Below, in pieces: positions 49,241-62,214 of a DNA stretch of 64,000 bases. Source of the DNA: Bryum argenteum (Eukaryota; Streptophyta; Bryopsida; Bryales; Bryaceae); NCBI GenBank assembly GCA_037043015.1, contig CM073322.1, forward strand, positions 4,165,601 to 4,229,600, read 5' to 3'. The notes beneath the pieces were generated by a model that ran no database searches, was not told the origin of the DNA, and worked only from the letters and a program-made list of their open reading frames with translations. The position numbers were made by a program, and so were the translations under genes. Within the stretch, counting starts at the first letter, position 1, and each line of letters opens with the position of its first letter.

Positions 49241-52200
49241 TTACATTTCGAAAACTCGGGCTGTACCATCATCAGAGCCTGACAATATGATGTTCCCGTC
49301 CCTGCAACATCCCCACCCAAGTTGCCCTTAAATTCATCACAAGAGATGTGTAAACCAAAAAATGCACCAGCCAAATAGTAATCGAAGCAACAGCCACATT
49401 GAAGATTTTTAAGGAGACAGGAAAGATGCGATACCTCGAAATAGCAAGGTCAAGGATGCTATCTCCATGACCTTGGAAGACACGTTCACAATTTCCTGTT
49501 CGACCGTCCCATGCCCTGACTTTTCCATCCAAAGACCCTGTGAAAACGATTTGTGATGCGGGAGACCACTGAAGTTTTACCACCCCGTCCTGCAACAACC
49601 AAGGAACGCGTGTTAAGATCACATGTATTAACACCAAATACACCAACCCCGAGTTACTTCCTCAAAACATTCCTGAAGTACTGAAATTGCAAGTTAAGCC
49701 ACTGACATTATTCCCCACCCAAGGAAATTCTCAAAGAAAATGGAACTATCATAACAGAGACTACGATGTTGCTACTCACATCTTCAATCAACATGGGGAC
49801 CGGAACAGAAGTTCTCGACACATACCTCATGTTCACAAGTGCATCGAGATTTGAGAGTTTGCAAGTCCCAAATTATAAGTTTTCCGTCCATTGCACCGCT
49901 GGCTGCCAAGTTCAAACTACACAAATAATACACAAAGATTAGGTGACTACCTCTCCTTATGACATTCAAGCACTCGAGACATTAGTATGCAAGAATTACT
50001 CGAGAGAGAGGAAGTAGTAGTTACCCAGACGAAAAACCGACGCACTCCAACGACTTAGAATGCTCCGCGAGGGTACCATGAACCTGAAAAACGAACGCAG
50101 TACGACCTTATAGATAGCAAGAAAGAAAATTGTTGAGCGATAGCAATATGGTGATGAAAAATCACAAATGCAACGACAACACATGGGGTGTTGGATAAAG
50201 AGTAGATCTAGAATAAGATAGCGAAAAAACTTGAAAACAATAAACTAAAAGAGCAAAACATCTTATAAAATCGAGGAAGAAAATACCTTCCCGGTCTGGA
50301 TATTCACAAGGCAAGCATTATGATCTGTTGAACCAGTAATGGCAATACTGGAATCGCTGGAAACGGCAAGACAAGTTAAACCTTCCGTATGAAACGGATG
50401 GCCTACAGAACATACAGCACGTGTAAAGGGTTGTTAATCACATACAGACACATAGCCGATGCAGACTACAAGCCATCGTTCGACGGTAAAAAGATAAACG
50501 GTGTTCCATCCCATAAGTATCTATTGAAATAATGGACTGAGCAATACCGGAAACACGACCACATGAGCAAAGCCGAAACTGGAATCTGACAAAGTTTTCA
50601 AATAGAATTGTACAACAAAAATTTAGACTATCACCTTGAACAACATGTGTGCTCTCTCCAGATCTAGGATTCCACACTCGGAAGCTTCCATCTTCTGACC
50701 CAGTACAGATTGTTTTACCTGCAAAATCACAGGCTTCGTCAATACGAATAATGACAATTTGATGCATTAATCTGGTGGTGAGAATCAATATAATCACAGC
50801 TGTCGAAGCCAGCAAAGCTTATGTCAGCACAATGAGCGAAAGGAAGCGTGCATGTCAAACATTCATCATAGAACATATAAAAATGTCGTTCAGATTAATG
50901 ATCCCAGAGTGAAGGTATGACTTACCGTCGGGGGTGAAATCACCACAAGTTACAGCACCACTGTGACCAGAGAGTACCGCCATGCATTGAGCCGTGTCAG
51001 CATTCCAGAGCCAGGCTGTGACATCCTCAGATCCTGCGAGCACTAAGTGTCCTCTCGGATGCCATTTCACCCACTGTCCAGTTCCAACCAAAGCCTCGTT
51101 AACTGAAAATGGAAAGAGGAATCCGCCACTTGGCAAAGCAGGTTAATTCTTACTCTATAGGCATCAGTGGACAAGTACAGGACATTGAATTAAGACAAAA
51201 TTATGCTTCATCACTGGATGAGAAGAAAAGCCGCTTAGATACTTCGTTGCTTCCAACAAAAATGGTAAAATCAAGCAATGAACTCCGGAAATAGCAAGGT
51301 AGAGATCAAATTTATAGCCCATCACTAACCTCGATAGCCTCACCGGGTCCTTCCAGTTTCTGTTTCAACGCTCCCGTTGAGGAATCCCAGATATTCACAA
51401 TACTATCCAATCCTCCTGACGCCAGCAGCTGACCATCATGGCTGAAAGCTAGTGAAGCAATTGAATCCGTGTGACCTGCGGTCAGATGAACCAAGTACAC
51501 AAAATGAAACACAAAAGATAAGGTTGGTACGCTAAGAAAAGGAGACATAACAAACCACGCCAGTAGATTAATAAATAGAACCTTGCACCAATTAGGCAAC
51601 AGAAGCTAACCAAACGTTTATGGGGCAGTTCCTAATTGGAAGTTTGGAAAAACGAACAAATTGAGCTTATACATTCTGTGCAACGAACCAATGAACCCAA
51701 CCCAGTTACCTCGAAGCTCCTTGTGAGACTCCGCATCACCGACCCGCCAGATGAAACCGAGATCGTCTCCGCCTCCGGTGGCAACTAAGCCGGTGTCCGC
51801 GGGACTAAAAGCCACCGCATACACAGATCCTGCAGCAATGGCGTCCCATATCCATTAGCTATCAAAGGAATCTTGTGCTTCCAATGGTTAAAGACTGTCC
51901 AAGCCCTAAAGACCTGATAACACGAAGAAGGTACAATGATAGAACGTGTCATGAGAGTGTTGCGAAGGCTACTCCTCGAATGCAAATAACCCGAGAAAAG
52001 TACCAACTACCAAACCTCAATCCAAAACTAAAATCTAAACAACTTCGAACGCATCAATGATACAGTCGAGGAATACCACTTAGATCCTACCTTTATGACC
52101 AGTGAAGGCGTGAACTGAGTCATCTTGTTCGGGAAACCCGAAGTCACTATCTTCCATGTCTGTACAAAATCCCCTAAGAAATTAATATTCTGACAGCACC

Positions 52201-52929
52201 CTCGTATAGGAGACAGACAAACACGCGATGATCTCCCAATTGCAAGGCTAAAAGCATTTCTAATATGCAACTCAACAAGCGCATCTCCGAAAAAAACGAA
52301 TGAAATCATTTCGCATGTACTTGAAGGGAAAATGATTATCAGCATGAGATGAGAAAATTTTCAAGAACTTACCAAATTCTTGATTTCCCCCATGAGGTCC
52401 ATCTCCACCCGCTCCATGTGGACCACCTCCATCCGCTCCATCACCACCCTCGTCCGCATCCGGCAAATCTGCAGTATAGCATTATCTGTCATGCTGGCGA
52501 ACAAAAAGCACCGAAAGCGCAATCAAGAAGGCCAATGACCTCACCAACATTACAGAAAAAAACAGCACAGATGCCTAAGGCCTGCGTAAGTAGAGCACCT
52601 AATTCTACACACTATGACCACTATTTTTCATTCTGTCCACCATCTACTACTATACAGTATAACGGCCATTTATCTATCTGTTCACGTTGTAACCCTATGT
52701 AGACAGAAAAAATAAAGAACGTGCCTTCTTCATCAATATCGAACTCTTCCAGAACATCAGCGTCATTCAGAAATATTGGACCCTCATCATTTTCCTCTTC
52801 ATTCTCCTGCACAACCACATTACCATTCCAACTCAATCACAGAAACAAAAAATTACCGCAATCACCTCCTAGTAAAAATCGAATCATTGCAGGATTTACC
52901 TGTGGAGGACGCGAAGTAGGAACCGTCAT
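49241..52929 (-). CDS. AAMP: AAMP-type WD40-repeat protein, 13 exons, 418 aa
   Basis: Exons: 52929-52900, 52806-52725, 52468-52373, 52159-52091, 51829-51710, 51475-51330, 51073-50926, 50718-50635, 50402-50287, 50083-50025, 49916-49826, 49589-49435 and 49301-49241. The joined frame runs to TAA. The N-terminus (to about residue 80) is acidic with a Gly/His-rich GGDGADGGGPHGAGGDGPHG stretch. Seven or eight WD40 repeats fill the rest, for example GLVATGGGDDLGFIWRVGD, LLASGGLDSIVNIWDSSTG, LVLAGSEDVTAWLWNADT, TGSLDGKVRAWDGRTGNC and ILSGSDDGTARVFEM. Yeast Sqt1 is the ribosome-biogenesis relative (a chaperone of uL16), so a cytosolic assembly role is likely but inferred. Intron 2 appears to start with GC instead of GT. 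The plant homologue is about 407 residues, so this is full length. Confidence 0.93.
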
Positions 52930-55339
52930 TTCGGCTTGCAGATAAAATTCTCAAACTCCAAAATTCAACTGCCAAGAAATCGTCAACAAGAAAATATCAG
53001 GATTAAGCTCCAACCCTGGCTCTACAAGCATGACTGGAACAGAGTGCTCCAAATTAGTGTTGGCAAGCTAGAATGGAAAGAGATCAATTAGCTCACCAGG
53101 TTTGTGGCTACAGCGAAGTCGAATTAGAGTCACAATTGATCGGTTAGGAAATACAAGAGGTTGTTGTGCACCAATTGTTCATGAAGTAGGGTCTGCATGC
53201 GGAATTAGGGTTTGGGGTGCGACATTTCCGAAGTAGCTATATAGTGAGCCTCTAGAGGTAGGCAGGTACACGCGCGACGCCTCCACGTCCGCGCCGACGG
53301 TTATTGTCTTCGGGCATCTTCGGGCATCTTCGGGCATCTTCGGGCATCCCCATATACTATTTCCTTGGCAATATCGTAATATGGTTTTTCAAACAAATTT
53401 GAACTCCATGCGAAACTAGAAATCATCAATACAAACTAGTAAGGTACTTGTTGTCCCGACGAATGAAGGCCCCCTTTACATTGCATAAGTCCTCATACAT
53501 GTGTACCCCCTCTTTCCGTTGCAATATCACACCTTTATAACGTGGATGACAAACCACGTGGAATGAACTTTAATTCAAGGATATGATTTTTTATTTTGGG
53601 TAATAGGGTCCCTTATTTCCCCTACTCTGTCCCCATCCCAGAGGTTCAGCCCCCATGTACATGCCCCCCTCCCTCGTTCCCGATCCTCTACTTCCATTTC
53701 CTTGTCCTCTGCTCCCTCATTTCTCATTATTTGACCCCAAATTTCACATTCTACATCTCTTGTTTTATGCTCTTCCACTCATACTCTTGTTTCCCATCCC
53801 CCAATTCATGTTCCTCATTCATGCATAATACCTTTCCCTTATTTTTCTTAATCCACTTGCTTCTTTGTCCCCTTCTCTCCTTGCCATGTTATTTACATCG
53901 AATCAACCCTCAAAAGTGCCTTACACTATGAGTCAAAAACCAAGAGAAGATAAGTTTGAGCCAGTGAAAGGCTTAGGAATTGAGAAGCCATGGAAGTGAA
54001 GCCTTACACAAGCATATTTGAGTCCAAGGGGCAAGAGGAAAGAATAACATGGACAACTCATTTGTCCTTCATACACTTTTGAGCAACAAAAGTTCACATT
54101 GATGAGGAGTCCCGGAATTCTAGTTAGACCTACTTCAATAAGATGGGCCCAACCAAGTATCTAGAGGGCCATTAGGCAAAAAACGACAACCAATCATTTA
54201 GTATATTTCAAATCCATTTCAAAATAACACAGCATAGGAGCCATTGACCTTCTCTCACTTTATACTACATCCAAAGGCCATAGCTCCTCAAGGATTCGCT
54301 TCTCAACTAGGGGCCATGACCCAAGTAGAGTTTGGTCGGAGGCTTCTCATTCCTAATGTAAAAAGGGCCATAGTAATAATCAAATAATCCTCCATCTCTC
54401 AAAAAGTTTATGATTTGCAAACAGTTGTATTCACTTTAATGGTCTAGATTACTCCTTCACGAGGTTGAATATGGTATAGATGGTGTGGATTATTTGTTAA
54501 TATCAAATCTTGGATTTATTGTGCGACGAGTGTTTTATCCAAACCTTGGTTAATTACAAACACAGAAGAGTACCACCAACCAAAACCTTTTGATACTCTT
54601 CATGTCGTGTATGCATTATTGTGGGACACCATTAAAGATGGAGGAGCTAGTTGTTGGTTCTGCTCATGTGGAGAAGTGCTAATTTTAATATAACTCATTC
54701 GTAGAAGATTCTCACCGCTGATATTATCATAATCAGATTATATATCAATATAGTTACGAACTACGGTTCTCCTAGTGTTCAGTCAAATCTCTACTTACTT
54801 TATGATATTAACATGACTGATTAATGAGGTTTTCGTTCTTTAATTCTTCTTATGTGCATGCTCAATGCACATAATACCAAATATAAAATTGAGAGTACAA
54901 ATGTAGTTTTTTGAAAAGAAAAAACTATAATTTTGAACTCAAGAAAGAATATCTAGAATTTGCTTTTTAAAAAGTTTCAAGGCTTATATTTTGCATTCTA
55001 TATCGTTTTTAACTTGTAAATTTTAAAGTGGGAGAAGGGAGAGGTTTACTTTGTTATTCATGGAATGGTACAAGGAGGATTCATAGAGCAATTGATCATC
55101 CTCTCCACTGAGCTTATGCTGACAAGACAAGTGTAAAGAAAATACTGGAAAATGGCGAAGTAGAGAGAATGCGAGCATCTTATCTCCACCTGTCCAACGA
55201 CTTCGCTCTCATGCACACTGTCGGGATCTTCGCTTCTCGCGGTGCACTTCCGCAAGTCGACTGCCATTCCTTGTTCGAAAGGCGATTGCTCCAGTGCCCA
55301 TCAATCGAATCAATTGAATTGCATTAGGTCTCAGTGGCT
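52930..55339. promoter_or_regulatory. Shared upstream region between AAMP (-) and the lumenal cyclophilin (+)
   Basis: The two genes diverge from this 2.4-kb region. 52930-53300 is the AAMP leader and promoter side. 55100-55339 is the cyclophilin side. Between them lie a pyrimidine-rich tract (53600-53900, CCCC and TTCC words) and AT-rich DNA with no gene. Confidence 0.45.
53308..53347. repeat. Four tandem copies of CTTCGGGCAT
   Basis: Four exact copies of the 10-base unit CTTCGGGCAT, about 380 bases upstream of the AAMP ATG. The origin (slippage) is clear. A regulatory role is unproven. Confidence 0.95.
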
Positions 55340-58248
55340 ATGGCGCGGGCATGGTGCGCCACCTCTTGTCCGTCATTCGCGCTGCCTGCTCTATCTCCGC
55401 AAAAATTCCTGCATTCCAAGGTCGGATTCCGCACTAAATCCACCTCTCGCCGACTCGAACCACATTGCTGTTGCTCATCCACATCCAATTCGGAGCCTCA
55501 TTCGCCTGTATCCACCCGGCGTCAGCTTCTTCTCCTTTCTGCTGCTGCTGCTGCAACCGCATCCGCTTTGCCTTCTTATGCTGACGAGGTATTTACCTTG
55601 TCCCTTGCGCTGCCACTTTTATTTCTATCGCCGCGAGATTGTATTGAGTACTCTGTAAATTAAGATTGTGTGCACTCAAAGAGAAGGATGCAATGCTTAC
55701 AAGTAGTATCAACCGTCGATTGTTGTAGCTCGAGCATTTCACTGAATGTACCGTATGGTGATTTTGCTTAATTCAGCTTTCCTCAAGGGCGTGTCTCGAA
55801 GCCTAGTTAGAAGACGCTCGTTTCTTGAACGGTAGACTAGAGTCCCGTTAGGTTAGGACTGTTACGTATTTCCCTGCAATGAAACACATGCACGTCGATG
55901 TTTAGAGTCGTAAACACAACCGGGATAATAATTATCAAATGAGTTGAAATTCCTGCTAGAAGACTACATTTCGAGACTTACGGCACTTCCAGATCTGTCA
56001 GATTGCCTATCTCAGAAGGCAATTCTCCAGTTATCCCTTCGAAGTCACTTAATTCTTCGAAGTCACTTATTTCTTCGCAGCCACACCAGATTTCATTTCT
56101 AAGGTCGTTGAAAATGCAGCCATCAGGCCTATGTAACAAGCTGCGATATCAGGTAGACATATCGATAAAAAATGTCAAGTGAACGTGTGTGCTACATCCG
56201 AAACCAACAAGGATTACAACCTGGAACCTGGCTCGAACCACCATTCTCTTGAAGGTGGTAGATCAGCTAGAAACGATAATAAAATTGTTTCCAATCCGTA
56301 ACGATATCTTGTTTCAGAGGTCATATATTACAGGTTGCTCGGATACAAGCATGAAAAAATCCGTGCAGTATGTCACTGGATACGGCTACGACCGGTCTGT
56401 ACAAGATGTATGTTGGCTTCTGAGTGGAGATTCGTTTTTCTTCTTTTTACACCGGCATTCGGTTCTTGATCATCTTCTTGTGTATACATTAGCAGGAGGG
56501 GGAGTAGACCTTTCAAGATGTGTTTTAGTTCTAGACGATCTGTTTTGGTACAGATAATGGCGGTAACTCTACTTGCAGTTTTGAGATGTATTACATGGCA
56601 ATTCTTCATGTTATACATACCTTGTCATGATAGTAAAGTTTGCCTTTTACTGGAGGATTAAGTTTCGATAGTTTGGTATATGAAGAAGTGTTTGCCCTTG
56701 TTGGATTTAGTAAGGTCCAAGAAATGCTCTTCTCTATAGCAGCAAAGCTCTTTCTGTGCAGGGTGATAGCAAAGTTCTTAATTGGCATGTATTTTCTGTC
56801 GGTGGTAGACTATTTTGTTCGTTCCAATTGATCATCGAAATTTGTCCACGTTCTGCTCAACCTAGTCAATTTCATAATTTTGAACCTGCTCTTGTGTGTT
56901 TACAGGAGGATGGTTCTTCAGCTGCTGACTTAACGATCACGGACCGTGTGTACTTCGAAGTCATGGAATGTCCAAGCTTAGCAAGGGCCGATCGAACCCT
57001 TGGCAACACGTCGCTGATCTGCTCAGATGGAGAAAACTTGGGACGCATCGTCATTGGCTTGTACGGTAAGCAGGTCTGTTATTTTTCATGTTTGGTAGTG
57101 GAATACTTCCTTGCCCTACGATGTTACTTTACCACGCCAAACCGTAGGCTTCTTCAGTCACTTTGGAGCAGATATAACGTATAGTGGACACCTTCAATTT
57201 CCCAGGCTTTCTATTCAGTCGACATTAAAAGTTTGACTTTTTCATTTCTGGCGAATAACCGGACTGATTCTGATTGTTAAGTGTATGCAACACCTAATAG
57301 TGCTTTTCCAGTTGCCTTAGAGATCAATCATTCAGTGCATGACTTTCTCTATGTCCGGATCATCAGTAATGCAAGGTTAATCTTTATATTCTTCTTTGCC
57401 TTTAAGAATAATGGCAAACTATGTATCATCGTTATGTATCACCATTGTCATGCTGAAATAGTTTCCTCTTTCAGGTACCGCAAACGGTGAAGAACTTTAG
57501 AGCCATGTGTACAGGAGAGGCGGGGTCGTCATTTGAAGGGACTATATTCAATCGAGTATTACAAGGACAGTATATATCAGGAGGTCGGCAAGGACCAAGG
57601 GATAAAGGAGAAACTTCACCACCAACGAATTTGGATCGAAATGAGGAAGTCGTTCGAGGAAATTCTTTTAAATTAAGGCATCAAAGACCGGGTACCGTCT
57701 CCCTTTGCTTATCAGAAAACGACGACGACGAGGGTATAAAACTAAATTCAGACTACCGAAATGTGGAGTTTATGATAACCACAGGTAAGGCAGAAAACAC
57801 CGATCTTGTTACAATATAATTCTGAACCAGCTCCAAGTCGCAACTATCTGACTCCGCAATGTTTTATACCAGGCCCCGGACCTGCTCCTCAACTGGATGG
57901 CGGGAATATCGTATTTGGTACTGTACTTGAAGGTCAGTAGCTAATGACTTTGTTCGAGAGAGAAGCATGTTGCTTCATACTGATTTCTTGAATTTACACT
58001 ATGATTGTCGCTCATTGCTCGGATTGTTCGATTGTTCAGGTATGGATGTGGTGGCTGCAGTATCAACGGTACCCACGTATAAGCCAAGTGGTCGAATTCA
58101 ACAGTTCAATAGTTTTGCACAATTGTTGGGTGATGACCGTGCTGCAAGTGCGCGCGCCAACTGGGACAAGCCTCTCAAGTCTGTCGTCATAAAGAAATGT
58201 GGCCTCTTCAATGCTGCAAGGCCGCATTTAGCACCTAGTCTGCCATGA
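55340..58248 (+). CDS. CYP28: Thylakoid-lumen cyclophilin-like protein, CYP28 type, 5 exons, 331 aa
   Basis: Exons: 55340-55588, 56906-57073, 57475-57784, 57873-57932 and 58040-58248; frame is kept to TGA. The first 83 residues are a plastid transit peptide followed by a lumen signal: twin Arg (STRRQ), a hydrophobic stretch (LLLLSAAAAATASALP) and SYADE, a typical Tat/AxA cleavage end. The domain begins DLTITDRVYFEVMECPS, then GRIVIGLYGKQVPQTVKNF, GTIFNRVLQGQYISGGRQG, SLCLSENDDDEGIKL, and LDGGNIVFGTVLEGMDVV. These match the CYP28 group of plant cyclophilins. Most catalytic positions of active peptidyl-prolyl isomerases differ here (the Phe, Gln and Trp of FHRVIPGFMCQG and EWLDG), though the Arg of the NRV motif is kept. 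An assembly or regulatory role in the lumen is more likely than strong isomerase activity. CYP26-2 is a less likely alternative. Confidence 0.87.
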
Positions 58249-60248
58249 GCTCGCCAGCTATTTCTACTATCATGCCTCTGGAAGCATGATGACGCTTAAT
58301 GGCTGTCTTGTGGTTTGGAGCAGTAGATTGTTTTTTCCTTGAGGCTTACCAGTGTATCTCTAGAGACCAATTGGAACATGATTGAGGAACGTTTTCTTTC
58401 TATTTCTTTCTTGTACAGTACAGAAAGTTGGGTGTTTGCATGCTGGGGCCATGTTCAAGGTCGACCCTAGGTCATCATGAAAATTTTCATGTATCTATTT
58501 GGCGCTGTACGTGGACGTAGAAGGTTTATGTATTCTGATTGGAAGTTCCCTTCAATCGATGTTTGTGTATATTCGACGTATGTACCTGTATCTTAACTCC
58601 TAATTGCTTGGGAAGAACACTGGTTTCAACCCAGGTGAAAGTCTTCAATTTACCGTAGAATCTAGTACCTGACTTGGACATGTACACTAATTCTTGGATT
58701 TCTCACCGTTTGTTAAACCATAATGTTTAAAGTTGAAAATAGAGTATATTTGCCTTCTTCTGAAGTGGGAAGAAATCTTTTATGGGTTAAGAAAAACCAA
58801 TGCTAAGAGTAGACATGACTAGGAGCTCTTCAGAATTTCCTACCAAGATGAGTTAGGTACGCATCTACATCTACGCATCCTCTTAGAGGAAGTATAAAAG
58901 TTTGAAACTTTGAATGGGAATGTGTTGATATTCAAATACAAAGGTTGTATCGCAACAAGGAAAAGGCATGTGTAAACTTTATTTTATTAAAATTCCAAAT
59001 GATGAGGTCATGCCTAGTAAATCTTTTAAATGAATAAAAAAAACAAGTATAGCTTGAAAATATTATTGTATGAAGTACATGTTTGGCAAAGTTTTGAAGT
59101 TTCCCGAACAAATTGATTTTAGGCATATTCTAAGTATACATGAGGATTCACGCCAATTCTAGTATGCCCAACCTCTGAAACTGAATTGATTCTAAAGAAT
59201 AAGGATTTTTTTATGCAACCAAGTTTTTTAGAAAGACGTGAAATGTTTATACCCTTCCTAGTAGAGTTTCAATCTCATGGTGCAAAAATTGAGTAAATAC
59301 AAACCTTACCAAGGTCCAAAATGATTTGCTTAGGCCTAATTAGACTTCACCATTGAATAACATATAAGAGCTCTATGTAGGTGGAGGAATATAAAGATCA
59401 CATGAAAGTTGAAGTTTTCAAATAATACAAAGATTTTATGAAATGAGAAGTTTTAAAATTCTAGCATCAACTCATATCAAATATACAATACAAGAGATTA
59501 TAATGTACATGTTGTAAAATTAAGGGTTGTGGAAGTCAGTGTAATATGTATTGTATTGTCAAACTCGTTAGATTTCACTCCTACTATCCACATTCTTTTC
59601 TTTATTTATCGAAACATTAAAAATTAAGTCTAAGACTTATCCAATATTGAACATATATAACAAAAATGGTATGTGTAGTCATTCTATTCTTTAAGGTAGC
59701 GACACCCATTCCCGTGGCTTTAAGCTAATTATCATACTTCTGAATGAGGAGTACGAGAAATTATTATACCAGGGGAAAGGCAATTAGATTTTAATCTGAA
59801 ATGTATCGAAAAAGTCATGTTATTGGAAAATTTGTGTTCGTTCTTGATAATCAAAGTCAAAAATTGATTTGCACATTTTGACTGTGTCTAAATGGCCTTG
59901 ATTCCGTGACTTGGAGAAGCAAATTCTGCCACTATACCTTTACTGCATTTAGTAATATTTGTTCTCAACAAATGATCAAAGTCACTCAGATTGAGGTGCC
60001 CTGTATGCTGACGCAAATGGGTACAGTAACGGGAATGGGTGTCGCTACCTTAGTACAATTTAAACATTCACAACAAACCAGTAAGGCAACACATTGCTTG
60101 AGGATAAAGCGAGCCACAGGGTCATACCATTTGACTAGTAAATAGTGTGGCACAGGAGTTCAAGGTCTGCTTGGTCCCCAAGGTTTAAGCTTCCCTAAAC
60201 CCTAATTTCCCCATTCTGAATCGTGAACATTGCAACAGTTTTGTGGCT
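58249..60248. other. Intergenic between the cyclophilin and tyrosyl-tRNA synthetase
   Basis: 58249-58700 is probably the cyclophilin 3' UTR and flank. 58700-60100 is AT-rich with no gene. 60150-60248 is the leader of the synthetase and contains CCCTAAACCCTAATTTCC, a telobox-like motif (AAACCCTAA) common in promoters of plant translation genes. Confidence 0.5.
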
Positions 60249-62214
60249 ATGGCGACGCCCGACGTCCAAGCGTTACATCTGTCAGAGGAGCCAAAGCCCG
60301 AGAGCAGCAAGGTCCAAGCGCCCGAGAGCGGCGAGGTCCAAGCGCGCGAGATGACGGAGGAGGAGAAGCTGTTCGAGGAGAGGGTGCAGCTAGTATTGAG
60401 CGTGGGCGAGCACAACAAGTGCATCCCCGAGGAGAACAACTTCGGGGAGCTTCGGAACCTGCTCAAGAAGAAGCCACTCCCTGTATGCTATGACGGATTC
60501 GAGCCCTCAGGGCGAATGCACATCGCCCAGGGCATCATGAAAGTGATCAATGTCAACAAACTTACGAAAGCCGGATGCTGCTTCAAGTTTTGGATTGCGG
60601 ATTGGTTCGCGCAGCTCAACAACAAGATGGGCGGCGACTTAAAGAAGATCCAGACCGTGGGACGCTACATGATCGAGGTCTGGAAGGCGGCCGGCATGGA
60701 CCTTACTCACGTGGAGTTTCTGTGGAGTTCGGAGGAGATCAATGGCCGTGCCGCGGAGTACTGGCCTCTGGTTATGGACATCGCGCGACGCAATACTTTG
60801 AATAGAATCACGCGCTGTTGCACCATCATGGGCAGGAAAGAGGGCGACGAAATGTCCGCTGGCCAGATTTTCTACCCTTGCATGCAATGTGCCGATATCT
60901 TCTTTCTTAAGGCCGATATCTGTCAATTGGGAAACGATCAAGTGAGGGTTAACGTCCTCGCCAGAGAATACTGTGACCAAACCAAGCGGAAGCTCAAACC
61001 TATCATCCTCTCCCACCGTATCCTCCATTCTTTTCTGTCTCTCTTTAAATTGCACTTCTACATTGCCAAGAACCGTATGCTTATAGGAGTATCTTGCAGT
61101 AGTATACAGCTCATTTGTTGTAGATGAATGTATGTGGCCTTGACATGTCCTAGATATGCTTCCTGGTTTGTTGGCCGGTCAAGAGAAGATGTCGAAGAGT
61201 GACCCTAATTCGGCTATCTTCATGGAAGATGACGAGGTGAGAAGCTATTTTGGTAATGGCGTCAAAATTGTTGGAGTATCTTGGATTTGTTGATCGGTGT
61301 CTCATGAGATGGTGTTTCGAGCAGGCCGAGGTGAAGAAGAAGATAAAACAAGCTTTTTGCCCACCACAAGAAGTCGCAGGAAACCCTTGCATTGAGTACG
61401 TCCAGTACATTGTGTTGCCGTGGTTCGGGGAGTTTGAGATCCAACGTGACGAGAAGAACGGTGGCAACAAGTAAGACACCTTTCAAGCCTTTCCTTGAGG
61501 AAGGGGTGCTGATCAAGCTTCAAATTTGTGATAGCTCAGGCTTGCTTCTTTACTTCATGAAAATAGTGAGTTTTCAGGGTTTTTACTCATTAGGGTTTCA
61601 TCTTTCTCGCAGGACATACAAAGATATCGAAGAATTGAAAAAGGACTTCAGTGAGGGAGCACTGCACCCGGCTGATTTGAAACCTGCACTCTCAACAGGA
61701 CTCAATAAGATCCTGCAGGTACGTAAAACCGACCTTTATTATAGTTTTAGTCACTTTTCACTTAATTTCTGCATTATTGTTTTGAAACGTATCACCTCTT
61801 TACAGTGCTACTGTTCATATTTACATACACGCTACATTGCTAAGTAGGGTGTTCCTTTTTAATCAGCATGTAGTTGGTGGTTAATGCCTTCTTCAGAATT
61901 TAAGCTCCACATCTCTGACGCTAGTATTGGGACTGGTTTATTAATTTTGAATCGTCAAACCAACCTTTCCTCTGGTATTACTCACAATCTTGACAATTTA
62001 GTGTGCTGATAATACCGGATATATGGGTGCAGCCTGTACGCGACCACTTCAAAAACGACCCCAAAGCTAAGGAACTCTTGAAAACTGTGAAGGTAATTTG
62101 CACCCTGTACCTATCCTTTCGAATCCGAAACTACGTAGTTGTTGAACTGAAGCTACAAAGAATAAATCTGAACCGATGTGATTGTTTGTGCAGAGCTACA
62201 AGGTAACGAGGTAA
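60249..62214 (+). CDS. TyrRS: Cytosolic tyrosyl-tRNA synthetase, 6 exons, 394 aa
   Basis: Exons: 60249-61017, 61154-61236, 61325-61470, 61613-61718, 62033-62092 and 62194-62214; frame ends SYKVTR and TAA. The enzyme charges tRNA-Tyr with tyrosine using ATP in the cytosol. It is a class I synthetase: the HIGH-like motif is GRMHIAQG (residues 89-95), and the KMSKS loop is GQEKMSKSDP (268-272 for KMSKS). Between them are FWIADWFAQLNNKMGGD, the tyrosine and ATP pocket region YPCMQCADIFFLKAD, and GNDQVRVNVLAREY. The C-terminal part is PWFGEFEIQRDEKNGGNKTY and GALHPADLK. The acidic N-terminal 45 residues carry a near-repeat of VQAPESGEVQA. The organellar TyrRS is bacterial-like, which this is not. 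The ATG was chosen because the GTG upstream is not a plant start. Confidence 0.95.
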
